From Pseudomonas migulae NBRC 103157 (lineage in GTDB: Bacteria; Pseudomonadota; Gammaproteobacteria; Pseudomonadales; Pseudomonadaceae), in assembly GCF_002091715.1 (NCBI RefSeq), contig NZ_BDAG01000007.1:1-64000 (forward strand): a stretch of 64,000 bases of DNA, given 5' to 3'. A model generated the notes under the pieces. That model ran no database searches. It was not told the origin of the DNA and saw nothing but the letters and a program-made list of their open reading frames with translations. The position numbers and the translations under genes are program-made. Below, one piece after another: positions 51,450 to 61,955 of this stretch. The first letter of the stretch is position 1. Each line of letters starts with the position of its first letter.

Positions 51450-51574
51450 CCCGGTTTTTTTCCGGTAATAGCAATCGTAAACGAATATCGGTAATTAAAC
51501 GGCATTCTCTTGAGTGCTGCGGCAGCATGTTTTTCAAATTCCGAAAAATACGGTATTGAAGAAGGGAGTGTGAG

Positions 51575-54500
51575 ATGGAAAAGTCCGTTATTGGAGTGCT
51601 TGATGAGCGCCGCAGCGCGGCACTGTCCGATTATTATCTTGGCCAAGTAGCTCCAGAAAAAGATGAGATACCAGACTTGTCTTCGTTGGAAGATCTGTAT
51701 CAGTATTTGTTGATGGATACCCAGGTTAGCTCATTGCTTGACTCTTCCAGAGTGGCCGAAGCCATTGCGGCTTTACAGGTTTATATTGGTGCAATTTACA
51801 GTGGTATGGAGCCTGGTCATAAGAGAGAATTTACCAAGGAGGAGTTGGAGGCCTGGCATAAGCGCTATTGTAATTTCAGTGATTGGGCAGGGTATTGCTT
51901 GTTGGAATACTATCCCGAAAACTATATCAACCCCAAAATGCGCCTTAATAAATCGGAATCCTTTAAAGCGCTGGAAAATAATCTTGCTCAAGCCAGTTTA
52001 AGTAATGCTGCTGTGCAAAAATCAATTTATGAGCACCTTGTAAAGTTTGAGACGGTCTGCAATCTCGACATTATTGCCGGTTACATCGATGAAACAGAAG
52101 AAGATAGTGGGCAGTTCAAAAAGGCGGTTTATTATTTTGTTGGTCGGCAGCGGACTCAACCCCGCGGTTATTTCTGGCGTAAGGCAACTGTAGAGCTAAA
52201 ACAGGACAGCCGGTATTTGCATCCGGCCTCCTGGAGTGACTGGCGTTCGATCGACATACCCTTGGGCCCACCAGTGTTGGCCATCCGGCCAGTGTTTTTT
52301 GCCGGACGTCTAATGGTCGTGTTGGTAGAGGGAACGCGCGATCCGGATCTGCGCCTTGAGAACGGCCAGACTGCTCCAGGCAAATGGCATCTGGAAATGA
52401 AAGTGGCTGAACTGGCCATTAATGATCGCTGGTCTTTACCCATCAGCATCGGGAAACAGGATTTCTCCGATGTGCCGGAGGGCTCCCTGCGTTTGTTGGC
52501 AGTAACCTATCGTGGGAAACGCCAACATGTGGATGACGTGTTGGCCGTTTGCTGTACGACCACGAAGATTCCTCCAGGCATGACGACAGAGAGCATGACA
52601 GCGGATGATGGAAAGGAAGAAGGATGGATGTTCGCTGCACTGGACTCAAAGTTCGAATCGCAAGTAGCTGAGGAGGCGAGCCTCAAAGTATTGATCAACG
52701 GTCGTTTTGCAGATCCGATGGCGCTGCAGCATAAACTAAGTTTGAGCGAGCGCTCGATACTGAGCCAGATCCTTGTCCCCCCACCGGCTGTCACAACAGT
52801 TGATACCACTCAGGATGGATTACTCAATAAGTATCTGGCGACTAATATAAATTTTACCAGTCGGGCCAATACAGTCGATGGGGAGACGGTAATCACCAAT
52901 GTGTTGCAGGTGCAAGGGGGGTGTGATGTTATCCGGCCTGAATATGAACTGGCTAATATTGTGGTGGCGGTTAAAACAGATATTTCATCGCGGGTAACTT
53001 TTTTCGAACTCTCAAAGGTGGGAGCGAAAGGTATAAAATTGACCTGTCATCACCAAGCTGAGGAAGGTTTCGATTTTTCCTTGCGCCTGGAAAACGAGAG
53101 CACGGAAGCATCGGATGTACTGGCTTCAATGACCAAGGGGGATTTTGACAAAACAGACTTTGGTGTTCTGGCGATAAAAGATATAACCCTGACACATGCC
53201 CAGCTGGAACGGTTATGGTTGCTTCCATCCAGTAGTATTCGCTTTGGTGCCGGTTTTTTTATCACGCATGGTTCGTCCGATAGTTATGAGGTGTATTTAG
53301 GTAATTCAATTAATAAGCTGGCGGTGCAAAAAAAGCATGAAAAAGTACAGTTGGAGCTAAAAATCATTGTTGAGGGTGTCGTCGTAGAGGATTCCTGGAA
53401 AGGCACTGTCGAGTTGAACGGTTGGACGGAATCTCGCTGGATTCAATACAGTTGGACAGGCAATCCTGTCGATAAGAGCCTTGATGTAGTGTGGGGGCAG
53501 AGTGCTGACGGCGAATACGGACGCAATCGTTATAAACTGACAATCAAACAAGTTCCGAACGAAAGCGCTGTGCCACTCATCAGCAAACAGGCTTCTGGCG
53601 GACAGTTTCTCGATCTGCGCCCCTTGAAACTGGAGACGTTGCACTGGATACAGCTTAACTCCACCTTTGGCCCCGTACTGGTCGCCAAAGCAGCGATTTC
53701 CATTGATGAAGTGTTGTCCAGACCTACTCAGTTCACTGATGAGCCAACGCCTTGGGAAGATCCCAATACCGCCCCAAATACATTAACCACTCCCATGGAT
53801 TTCAACAGCGCTCATGGCATGTTCTATTGGGAGTTATTCTTCCACCTGCCGTTTCTGATCGCCTATCGTCTGACTGAAGAACGCAACTATCTCGAATCGC
53901 AAAACTGGTATCACTACATCTTCAATCCGCAGCTTCGGGTAAACCGTCCGGACACGGAGAACAATGAGCGCTACTGGCTTTGCCGGCCATTATTGGACCC
54001 CGGCGATATCAGTTACGTGGCCCGAGACCTGGTGGACCCTGATGCCATCGCATTCGCAAAACGTATCCACTACCGTAAAGCCATTTTCATCAACTATGTG
54101 CGCTGCATCATCGCCCATGCGGACTCACTTTATCGGCACTTGACCCGCGACAGTCTGGCGGCAGCCAAATTACAGTACATACGTGCCTTGTTTCTGATGG
54201 GAAAGGCTCCCGAAGCAAAAGCAATGAGTTATTGGGAACCTGCTTCTGTGGACCACATTCTTGGAGTGCGAGATGACGGCAATTACAGTTTGCTGGAAAC
54301 CTTTAGTCGGACGCTGAATATACACGTTCCGGATTTGCCGGCTCGAATCCACGGGACACCAGATTTCTCGATACTCAAACGGGACGTCTTCCGCCCCGTT
54401 GCCAATGACGATGTACTCGGTATATGGAAGTACATCGACAACTGCCTGGACAACATGCGAAACGGCATGACCCTTGACGGCAAGCCGATGTCGCTACCGC

Positions 54501-56161
54501 TATATGCACCACTGACACACCCGATGAAGCTGCTTCAGGCTCAGGCGGGCGGCTCGTCTGGTTCGTCACGCAATGCCGGCGGCTGGCGCAATATTCCGCA
54601 CTATCGGTTCCGTGTCATGTTGTCAGCGGCACAAAACGCGGTCCAGACACTTATCGGCTTTGGGCGTGAAGTCCGGCAGTGCATGGAGGCGCGGGATCGA
54701 AGTAAGCAGGAGGAGTTGCAACAAAAGCACCTGATTGAACTGGGAACCTACGCCGCAGCCATCCAGCAGGAGGCGCTAAAACAGCAGGAAGCGTCGTTGA
54801 AGTCATTGCAGGACAGCAAAAAGGTGATTGATGGGCGTATCGATCATTTTAACTTGCTGCTTGAGCAGCACGTGTCTCCGTGGGAGTCCTCTGCGCTGGA
54901 GAGTCAGATGGGGGCAAGGGGCGACATGAACGCTGCAGGTAACGCTTTTGTATTGGAGAGCGGTTTGAATCATGCCCCCAATTTTATAATCGGGGGGATG
55001 GCCGCGGGGGTTGGTGGCGTCGTGCTTGGTGGTGGGCCACGTGCCGCAGGGTTAGTGGCCCAGGGCTCTGCCGAGAGAGAATTGATTGCCGCCGATAAGT
55101 CGGCAACTAGTGCTCACTACCTGCGCAGAGCCGAAGAGTGGCGGCTGGCTCTCACCCAAGGTGAAGCCGAAATGCAGGTACTGCTGGAGCAGGAGAAGGC
55201 GCAGGTCCACGCGGTAAATGCTGCCCGATCCAGCCTGGAACATGCCGAAAAAGCCAACGCTCATGCCCAGGATATCTATTCGTTCTATAAAACCCGTTCA
55301 ACCAATGTCGAACTGTACCGCTGGCTATTGAGCCAAATGGCCGTGCTGTACTTCCAGGCATATGACGCCGTGGTCGGGATGTGCCTGAGTGCCGAAAGCT
55401 GTTTTCAGTATGAAATGGGTGACTTCGACTCACAGATCATTCGCCCGGATATGTGGATGGATAATTTCCATGGCCTGAGCGCTGGCGAAACCATGCTGTT
55501 TGACTTGATGTCGCTTGAGAAGGAGTTCCTCAGCCGTAACGAGCGGCGACTGGAATTGACCAAGACGATTTCTCTGCGACAACTGTTCGAGGCGGGAACA
55601 TTTGCTAGCCAGAAAGAATGGAGCACTGTTCTGAAACAACTTACAGACACAGGGAAACTGGATTTCGAGTTGACTCAACAGCTGTTTGACCATGATTACC
55701 CAGGGCACTACTGCCGCCAGATAGTCAGCGTTTCAGCGACTTTCCCAGCGTTGCTCGGCCCATACCAGGACGTGTGTGCGACGCTGACGCAAACCGCCAG
55801 CACCACGGTACTCAAACCTGATGTCGAGCTACTCGATTACTTGTATGGCAACAAGGGCCAAACACCGCCTCGGTACATCCTCTTGAACCTGCGCAGTCAT
55901 CAACATGTCGGTTTCAGCCACGGCCTGGATGACTCCGGTTTGCACCAGATGATGTTTGGCGATGAGCGTTATCTGCCTTTTGAGGGCACTGGAGCCCTTT
56001 CTTGCTGGCAATTGCACTTTCCATGGCACGGTACAAGACAAGCAGCGCTGATCAATAGCATGCCGGACATCATTATCCATGTTCGGTATCTGGCCAAGCC
56101 CGGTGGGAATGCTTACACCGATGCGGTGATGGATCGATTGACCGAGACTTTGTACAGATGA
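51575..56161 (+). CDS. Tc toxin subunit A, C-terminal half (neuraminidase-like, receptor-binding and pore domains)
   Basis: The 1528-residue protein matches the TccB/TcaB side of TcA. After a short helical start, beta-rich neuraminidase-like and receptor-binding regions occupy about 170-730. The conserved FYWELFFHLPFLIAYRL block (near 750) and helices of the translocation channel (about 1040-1300) follow. The glycine-rich hydrophobic hairpin NFIIGGMAAGVGGVVLGGGP (near 1137-1156) is the predicted tip that inserts in the target membrane. The first 700 codons are visibly AT-richer than the rest of the window. GAAGGGAG before the ATG and the 125-base gap show it is a separate gene, not a frameshift of the previous one. 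Confidence 0.9.
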   Translation: MEKSVIGVLDERRSAALSDYYLGQVAPEKDEIPDLSSLEDLYQYLLMDTQVSSLLDSSRVAEAIAALQVYIGAIYSGMEPGHKREFTKEELEAWHKRYCNFSDWAGYCLLEYYPENYINPKMRLNKSESFKALENNLAQASLSNAAVQKSIYEHLVKFETVCNLDIIAGYIDETEEDSGQFKKAVYYFVGRQRTQPRGYFWRKATVELKQDSRYLHPASWSDWRSIDIPLGPPVLAIRPVFFAGRLMVVLVEGTRDPDLRLENGQTAPGKWHLEMKVAELAINDRWSLPISIGKQDFSDVPEGSLRLLAVTYRGKRQHVDDVLAVCCTTTKIPPGMTTESMTADDGKEEGWMFAALDSKFESQVAEEASLKVLINGRFADPMALQHKLSLSERSILSQILVPPPAVTTVDTTQDGLLNKYLATNINFTSRANTVDGETVITNVLQVQGGCDVIRPEYELANIVVAVKTDISSRVTFFELSKVGAKGIKLTCHHQAEEGFDFSLRLENESTEASDVLASMTKGDFDKTDFGVLAIKDITLTHAQLERLWLLPSSSIRFGAGFFITHGSSDSYEVYLGNSINKLAVQKKHEKVQLELKIIVEGVVVEDSWKGTVELNGWTESRWIQYSWTGNPVDKSLDVVWGQSADGEYGRNRYKLTIKQVPNESAVPLISKQASGGQFLDLRPLKLETLHWIQLNSTFGPVLVAKAAISIDEVLSRPTQFTDEPTPWEDPNTAPNTLTTPMDFNSAHGMFYWELFFHLPFLIAYRLTEERNYLESQNWYHYIFNPQLRVNRPDTENNERYWLCRPLLDPGDISYVARDLVDPDAIAFAKRIHYRKAIFINYVRCIIAHADSLYRHLTRDSLAAAKLQYIRALFLMGKAPEAKAMSYWEPASVDHILGVRDDGNYSLLETFSRTLNIHVPDLPARIHGTPDFSILKRDVFRPVANDDVLGIWKYIDNCLDNMRNGMTLDGKPMSLPLYAPLTHPMKLLQAQAGGSSGSSRNAGGWRNIPHYRFRVMLSAAQNAVQTLIGFGREVRQCMEARDRSKQEELQQKHLIELGTYAAAIQQEALKQQEASLKSLQDSKKVIDGRIDHFNLLLEQHVSPWESSALESQMGARGDMNAAGNAFVLESGLNHAPNFIIGGMAAGVGGVVLGGGPRAAGLVAQGSAERELIAADKSATSAHYLRRAEEWRLALTQGEAEMQVLLEQEKAQVHAVNAARSSLEHAEKANAHAQDIYSFYKTRSTNVELYRWLLSQMAVLYFQAYDAVVGMCLSAESCFQYEMGDFDSQIIRPDMWMDNFHGLSAGETMLFDLMSLEKEFLSRNERRLELTKTISLRQLFEAGTFASQKEWSTVLKQLTDTGKLDFELTQQLFDHDYPGHYCRQIVSVSATFPALLGPYQDVCATLTQTASTTVLKPDVELLDYLYGNKGQTPPRYILLNLRSHQHVGFSHGLDDSGLHQMMFGDERYLPFEGTGALSCWQLHFPWHGTRQAALINSMPDIIIHVRYLAKPGGNAYTDAVMDRLTETLYR

Positions 56162-56215
56162 ACGGTTTAAACGATGGCTACACCCAAGAGTGGGTAACAG
56201 AGAAAGGAGAACATC

Positions 56216-56788
56216 ATGTGTGCAGACAAGATTCGCGGTCGTAATCTGGTGAAAAGTGGAAGATTTCCTCCCGATTGGAGTAACGAAGACTGGAAACGGA
56301 TTGTGCAAGAAGGTGGGGAGGGATGGCACGAAAGCGCTTATTACGATTATTTTTTGATATTGAACGGGAAGAGGGCTTATTCGCAGTCGATTAACATACC
56401 GTGTTTCACCGTGCCGCAATTTGCGCAAGTGAAATACCTGTTAGGTTTTCAGTATGAAAATCTAGGGGAGGGCCCAGAGGCTAAGGTTGTGCTAAAGCCG
56501 AGTGACGGGGCAGAAGAAACGATCGATTTAAGCGGCAAGAAAAAAGGCATATTCGATGACGAAGAATGGCGCCCTTATCTGGAACACACCATCAAGGTAC
56601 TCCAAGCCGATACATCTATAGACCTTCAGATTCACGGTCCCACCAGCGGAGGTCGAAACGGTTTACGAACTACTGATTTTGATCTTCAGATCGATCTGCC
56701 CGAATTACAGCTCAAGGGCCTGAAGCTGGATAAAAGGGAGTATTGCCCCACCCGATCCAAAGCTGACGTTAAAGCGGCTTTAGTTTGA
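56216..56788 (+). CDS. Tc-operon accessory protein, possible carbohydrate-binding jellyroll (190 aa)
   Basis: The 190-residue protein follows TcA by 54 bases with AAAGGAGA before its ATG, so it should be co-expressed. There is no signal peptide. The pattern NLVKSGRFPPDWS, SQSINIP, YLLGFQYENLG, and TTDFDLQIDLPEL recalls jellyroll carbohydrate-binding modules (N-L-x-x-G-F opening, alternating strands), but this is a by-eye resemblance. It could be a lectin-like helper for toxin binding, or a chaperone. It is convergent with the DUF58 gene. Confidence 0.6.
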   Translation: MCADKIRGRNLVKSGRFPPDWSNEDWKRIVQEGGEGWHESAYYDYFLILNGKRAYSQSINIPCFTVPQFAQVKYLLGFQYENLGEGPEAKVVLKPSDGAEETIDLSGKKKGIFDDEEWRPYLEHTIKVLQADTSIDLQIHGPTSGGRNGLRTTDFDLQIDLPELQLKGLKLDKREYCPTRSKADVKAALV

Positions 56789-56805
56789 GTCGCAGATACA
56801 GACTG

Positions 56806-58137
56806 CTATGGCGCACCGCTACGCTTCCAGGCCAAGTAACTCGTTACCAGATCGGGGCCCATCTGCTCTGGGCGCGCCTCGATCACCGCCACTCCATGAG
56901 CGCTCAACCGCTCATGGAGTTCGGCCCGCGCGTTCAGGTAGTCCACCGTCCCGCAATAAACCAATGCTTCGTTCAAGGTTTGCACCGGTGCCTGACGCAG
57001 ATGGTCGAGCACATCTTCCCTGAGGCTCGCCACCAGCACCCGATGCTGCTTGCCCAGGCGTTTGACTGCCGTGAGTAATTCCTCATCATCTTCATCCCGC
57101 AAATTGGTCACCAACACCACCAGTGCCCGACGTTTCTGCCGGCCCAGCAGTTGAGTGACGGCGGCTTGATAGTCGGCGCTGTGTTGGGTGCTATTCAGGT
57201 CGTAAACCGCATTGAGCAAGACGTTGAGTTGGCCGGCACCTTTTACCGGGGCGAGGTAGCGAGGCTGTTCGCTGGCAAACGTGCAGAGCCCCACCGCGTC
57301 GCCCTGACGCAACGCCACGTAACTGAGCAGCAGGCACGCATTGAGCGCGTGATCGAAATGCGCCAGTTCACCGTCCTGGCTGCGCATGCGTCGACCGCAG
57401 TCGAGCATGAAAATGATCTGCTGGTCGCGTTCGTCCTGGTACTCCCGGGCAATCGGTGTGCGCTGGCGGGCGGTGGCTTTCCAGTCGATCTGGCGCAGGC
57501 TGTCGCCTTCGCGAAATTCCCGTAGCTGGTGAAACTCCAGGCCCAGGCCGCGTCGTTGTCGCTGGCGCACGCCGAGCTGGCTGAGCCAGTTGTCCACAGC
57601 CAACAGTTGACCACCGTAGAGGCGGGCGAAGTCGGGGTACACGCGGGTGTGGTCGGACACGTTTGGCAGGCGTTTGTCGGACCATAGACCCATGGGGCTC
57701 GGCAGGTTGATTTCGCAGTGTTCGAAGGTGAAGTGGCCGCGCTTGAGTGGACGCAGGCGATAGCCGACCTGGCTGTGCCGGCCGGGTTGAAGTTCGAGCG
57801 ACAGGGGCAGGTTTTCGAAGCTCAGGCCGTCGGGTACGTGGTCGAACATCCGGATAGTCAGTGGCTGGAGAAAGTCGTGTTCAACCTCCAGTCGCACTTC
57901 ACTCCAACGGCCGAGCGCGAGGCTGCCGGGCATTTGTCTGGTTATCCGGGGTGAGGGCAGGCGTTTAAGGCGTACGCCATCGATTATTGCCAGAGCCAGT
58001 AGCGCCAGCAGCAACCCCCAGTTGATCGACAACAGCGTTGAAGGAACGGCGATCTCCAGCGCCCGCAGTGTGCCGAGTACGATGCCAATGGCCAGCAGCG
58101 CGGCGAGCCAGATCAGCAGCAGGCGTGAGGGTTTCAT
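56806..58137 (-). CDS. DUF58 domain-containing protein
   Basis: The 443-residue protein has two N-terminal membrane helices (about 5-27 and 34-50) and a cytoplasmic DUF58 domain with the signature GLEFHQLREFREGDSLRQID (about 195-214), DWKATAR, then a vWA-like fold (IIFMLDCGRRM). DUF58 proteins accompany MoxR ATPases and are thought to be their partners in complex assembly. The start at MKPSRLLLIWL is chosen; the longer frame to 58386 runs through a REP repeat. The REP pair at 58163 separates it from moxR. Confidence 0.9.
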   Translation of the reverse strand: MKPSRLLLIWLAALLAIGIVLGTLRALEIAVPSTLLSINWGLLLALLALAIIDGVRLKRLPSPRITRQMPGSLALGRWSEVRLEVEHDFLQPLTIRMFDHVPDGLSFENLPLSLELQPGRHSQVGYRLRPLKRGHFTFEHCEINLPSPMGLWSDKRLPNVSDHTRVYPDFARLYGGQLLAVDNWLSQLGVRQRQRRGLGLEFHQLREFREGDSLRQIDWKATARQRTPIAREYQDERDQQIIFMLDCGRRMRSQDGELAHFDHALNACLLLSYVALRQGDAVGLCTFASEQPRYLAPVKGAGQLNVLLNAVYDLNSTQHSADYQAAVTQLLGRQKRRALVVLVTNLRDEDDEELLTAVKRLGKQHRVLVASLREDVLDHLRQAPVQTLNEALVYCGTVDYLNARAELHERLSAHGVAVIEARPEQMGPDLVTSYLAWKRSGAP

Positions 58138-58162
58138 GATTTTGCACCGTGCGGGCAGGTCA

Positions 58163-58236
58163 GAAGATCGCAGCCTTCGGCAGCTCCTACGTCGAATGCG
58201 TGCCCCTGCAGGAACTGCCGAAGGCTGCGATCTTTT
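58163..58236. repeat. REP/REPIN inverted pair inside the MoxR operon
   Basis: AAGATCGCAGCCTTCGGCAG on the left mirrors CTGCCGAAGGCTGCGATCTT on the right. It lies between the MoxR gene and the downstream DUF58 gene of the same strand, so it probably modulates mRNA of the last gene. Confidence 0.9.
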
Positions 58237-58252
58237 CCCCTGGCGACGATGT

Positions 58253-59250
<998 letters not shown>

Positions 59251-59254
<4 letters not shown>

Positions 59255-60414
59255 AAGGCGTTCCTCAAGGTTTGCAGGTGGGCGACCTGACGACTGAATT
59301 CAACGCTGGACAGCCGTTGCTTCGGTCGCGGGCTCATGGCCTGGCTGATAGCGCGTGTGGGTTGGCCGGTGAGGCGTGCGAGCACCAGCCATTGTTCGGC
59401 GACGCCGAGGTGTTCAAAACCGGGATGACGGCGCCGCACCCGGCGCAGGATGTCGTGCTGCAAGGCTTGCAGCAGGCTGGCTTGGCCGGTGTGGCGCCAC
59501 ATGAAATCGGCGCTGGCACGCAGGTGTTCGTGGAGTTGCCGACGGGCTCTCGGAGCGGGTTCGATCAACGGGCCGTGGCGCACGCCGACATGCCAGAGAC
59601 CCAGGCCGATCAGGGCCATGAGGGCAACCAGCGCCTGGGGGAAATAGCGCAGCAACAAGGTCAGCAGGCTGTCGTGGTCGGTGTTGAACAGCAGGGTCAC
59701 GTTCGTGTCTGCGGTCAGGTACCACAGCAGCCAGGCGTTGTCGTACCGGTCGATGGCCGGGGTTTTCCACAGGTCGGCGTCGGTGACGACGATGATCGAA
59801 CCGAGCCCGTGGCTCAGCTGCATCATGTGCGTGGCCTTGCCGCTGTTGGCCCAGGCTTGCGCGAGGTTCTTCGGGTCTTCGAGATGGAACGCGGTATCGA
59901 AGGTGGCATACGCCGGCGCGTCTTCGTTTTCAAGGTACAGCTTGGTCAGTTTGGGGTAGGGATCCTTTTCGATGTCGGTTGGCGGGTCCTTGAGGTCTTT
60001 GCTCAATGACTGATGCACCTGGACCCGGTCGAGCAACAGGTCATTGCTCTGGCCCAGTTTTTCATCCCACAACGACTCGGCGATGAACAAAAGACGTCCG
60101 CCGGCGCGGGTCCAGTTCAGCACTTGATCGATCTGGCGCGGGGTCATGCCGGAGCGGTCGCCGAGCAACAACAGGCTGCGTTGCCGAGGCTCCAGCGTGG
60201 GCAGGATGTCGAGGCTGTTGGCATGGCTGACGGTCAGGCCTTGTTTGCGCAGGAAATGTTCGGCGGCCAGATAAGGGTTGGCCTGGGCTTCGGGCGACGG
60301 GCCGTGATCGATGTCTGCCTGATAGGGCGTCGCCCTGGCATACAGATAAAAACTCAACGCGCCCAACAGCACGGCGATGAATACGCCGGCGGCGAGCCAC
60401 ACTCGCCGGTTCAA
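59251..60414 (-). CDS. DUF4350 domain-containing membrane protein
   Basis: The 387-residue protein has an N-terminal helix (about 5-26), a DUF4350 domain (about 40-220: LRKQGLTVSHANSLDILPTL, LLLGDRSGMTPRQIDQVLNW, GGRLLFIAES) and a second helix near 275-295, then a basic cytoplasmic tail. The domain resembles glutamine-amidotransferase-like folds used in such MoxR operons. It overlaps its neighbours by 4 bases on both sides. Molecular function unknown. Confidence 0.9.
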
Positions 60415-61955
60415 TGCGCAGCCCCCGGACCGAACAAGGACCGCCAGCCGTCACACAGTTCCTGTTGCAAATGCGCCGGTGGCAGGCGATGCCCGTAGGC
60501 CATGTTCTGCCAGTGCCCGGTCAGGTTTTTGCTGAAGGCCAACAGGGCGGGTCGTTGCAGTCGTTCGACGCGCGCCAGGACCTGGCCTTCGGTATCGGCG
60601 GGTTTCAGCGCCATGTTGTAATCGTGCAGCAAGTGACTGAGCAGCGCGCGATAGAGCAAACCGAGCGCCTCGCGAGGGTTGGATTGCCAGAGGCTTTCGG
60701 CGCTGGCGGCAATGTCGGCGGGCAGGGTTTCGCGGTTCAGGTCCAGGCCGAATGCCTGCTGCGGCAGCGGCCGCGCGACCTTGCCCTTCAGCGCCGGTCG
60801 ACGACTGACGAACGCCTGCAACCATGCCCGGTAACGCCAGATCAACCCACCGATCCCGCCAATGACGGCGCCCCACAGCACCCCTTCAATCAAGGTCGCC
60901 AAGGTGCCGAAGCGCTGGTTATCCAGCAACTTGAGCAGGGCCTTCAGCCATTCGGGGGCTTTGCCATCGTCGGAGGTTTCGGCGGATGGCTTGTCCTCGC
61001 CAAAACGATAGCGTGTGACGGTTTCCTTGTTCTTGAACGGCGGCTGATCGAGGATCGCCTTGATGCTGTCCCGGGACGCCTGGCTAGTCAGTGGCTGGTC
61101 CAGCAGACGCGGACTGTCAGGGGTAATGACCGGCTCGTCGGCCCAGACGTTTTGCCCGGTCGGCACCAGAAAAAAGGCCGCCAGCAGCAGGGTGAGGGCG
61201 GTGCCGCTCAAGCGTTGGCGCAGGCGGCGGAACACCAGTTCGATGTCCCAGGCCTCCAGCACCGTGCGCCGATTCAGGTAAAGACTGAAGCCGCAGGCCA
61301 CGTAGATCGGTTCCCACACCACCAGCACCAACACGTAAAACCCATTGGTCAGGTGTTCCAGCCAGCGCCAGTCCTGTGTGGCGGCGGACAGCAATGTCTG
61401 CCAGCTCCAGTCGAGTTCGACTTGTGGCGGCAGGAGCAGGTAAAACAGCACCATCAGGCCGATCCACAGCGCACTTTCCAGATGCACGCCGATGATGGTC
61501 AGCCAGCGCGCTGCACCGCCGTCGCGTTGCAATAGCACCTGCAAGCGCTGTTGTCGTGCCAGGCCATTCAGGCCTTCGAGTTGCACCACCGGCAACAGGA
61601 AACTGCGACTCAGGCTCAAGCGTCGCCAGGTCAGGCTGGCCAGCAATTGTGGTTTGAGCAGTCGTGGCCACTGGCGCAGCGCCTGTTTCAGCGTGGGCGT
61701 TTCACCGAACATCGCTTTGGACAGGATGTACAGCGGCAGGCGCTCGAACGCCGGTTTCAGCCACCAGAAGATAAACACGGCGAGGGAGGGCGAATCCCAC
61801 AGCAGCAAGGTGAGCAGGACGAAAACTGGCAGGGTCACGATGGCCCAGCTGGCCATCAGCAGGCGTCGGTGCCGCTGGCTCAGCAGCACGCCCAGGTCCA
61901 TGGCTTCCCAGGTGGTTCGAGGGCGGATCACCACGGTCGCGTCACTCAGGCGCAT
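60411..61955 (-). CDS. DUF4129 domain-containing multi-pass membrane protein
   Basis: The 514-residue protein has several membrane helices in the N-terminal half (about 34-55, 165-185, 205-225, 260-280) and another near 360-380, followed by the C-terminal DUF4129 domain (about 420-490: LWQSNPREALGLLYRALLSHL, with the usual tandem arginines and LxRxERLQ). It is encoded between SpoIIM and DUF4350 in a tightly packed operon, overlapping the former by 14 and the latter by 4 bases. Role unknown; likely part of a membrane complex with its neighbours. Confidence 0.9.
   Translation of the reverse strand: MRLSDATVVIRPRTTWEAMDLGVLLSQRHRRLLMASWAIVTLPVFVLLTLLLWDSPSLAVFIFWWLKPAFERLPLYILSKAMFGETPTLKQALRQWPRLLKPQLLASLTWRRLSLSRSFLLPVVQLEGLNGLARQQRLQVLLQRDGGAARWLTIIGVHLESALWIGLMVLFYLLLPPQVELDWSWQTLLSAATQDWRWLEHLTNGFYVLVLVVWEPIYVACGFSLYLNRRTVLEAWDIELVFRRLRQRLSGTALTLLLAAFFLVPTGQNVWADEPVITPDSPRLLDQPLTSQASRDSIKAILDQPPFKNKETVTRYRFGEDKPSAETSDDGKAPEWLKALLKLLDNQRFGTLATLIEGVLWGAVIGGIGGLIWRYRAWLQAFVSRRPALKGKVARPLPQQAFGLDLNRETLPADIAASAESLWQSNPREALGLLYRALLSHLLHDYNMALKPADTEGQVLARVERLQRPALLAFSKNLTGHWQNMAYGHRLPPAHLQQELCDGWRSLFGPGAAH

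Noticed and set aside
46284..56161. Frameshift or broken single TcA gene
   Set aside because: The two halves are separated by 125 noncoding bases. The second has its own strong ribosome-binding site, and the split matches known two-gene TcA types, so this is a natural split and not a pseudogene.
26973..56788. Prophage or integrative element carrying the Tc genes
   Set aside because: No integrase, phage structural gene, tRNA target, direct-repeat attachment site or transposase could be found at the edges. The Tc units are interleaved with core metabolic genes.
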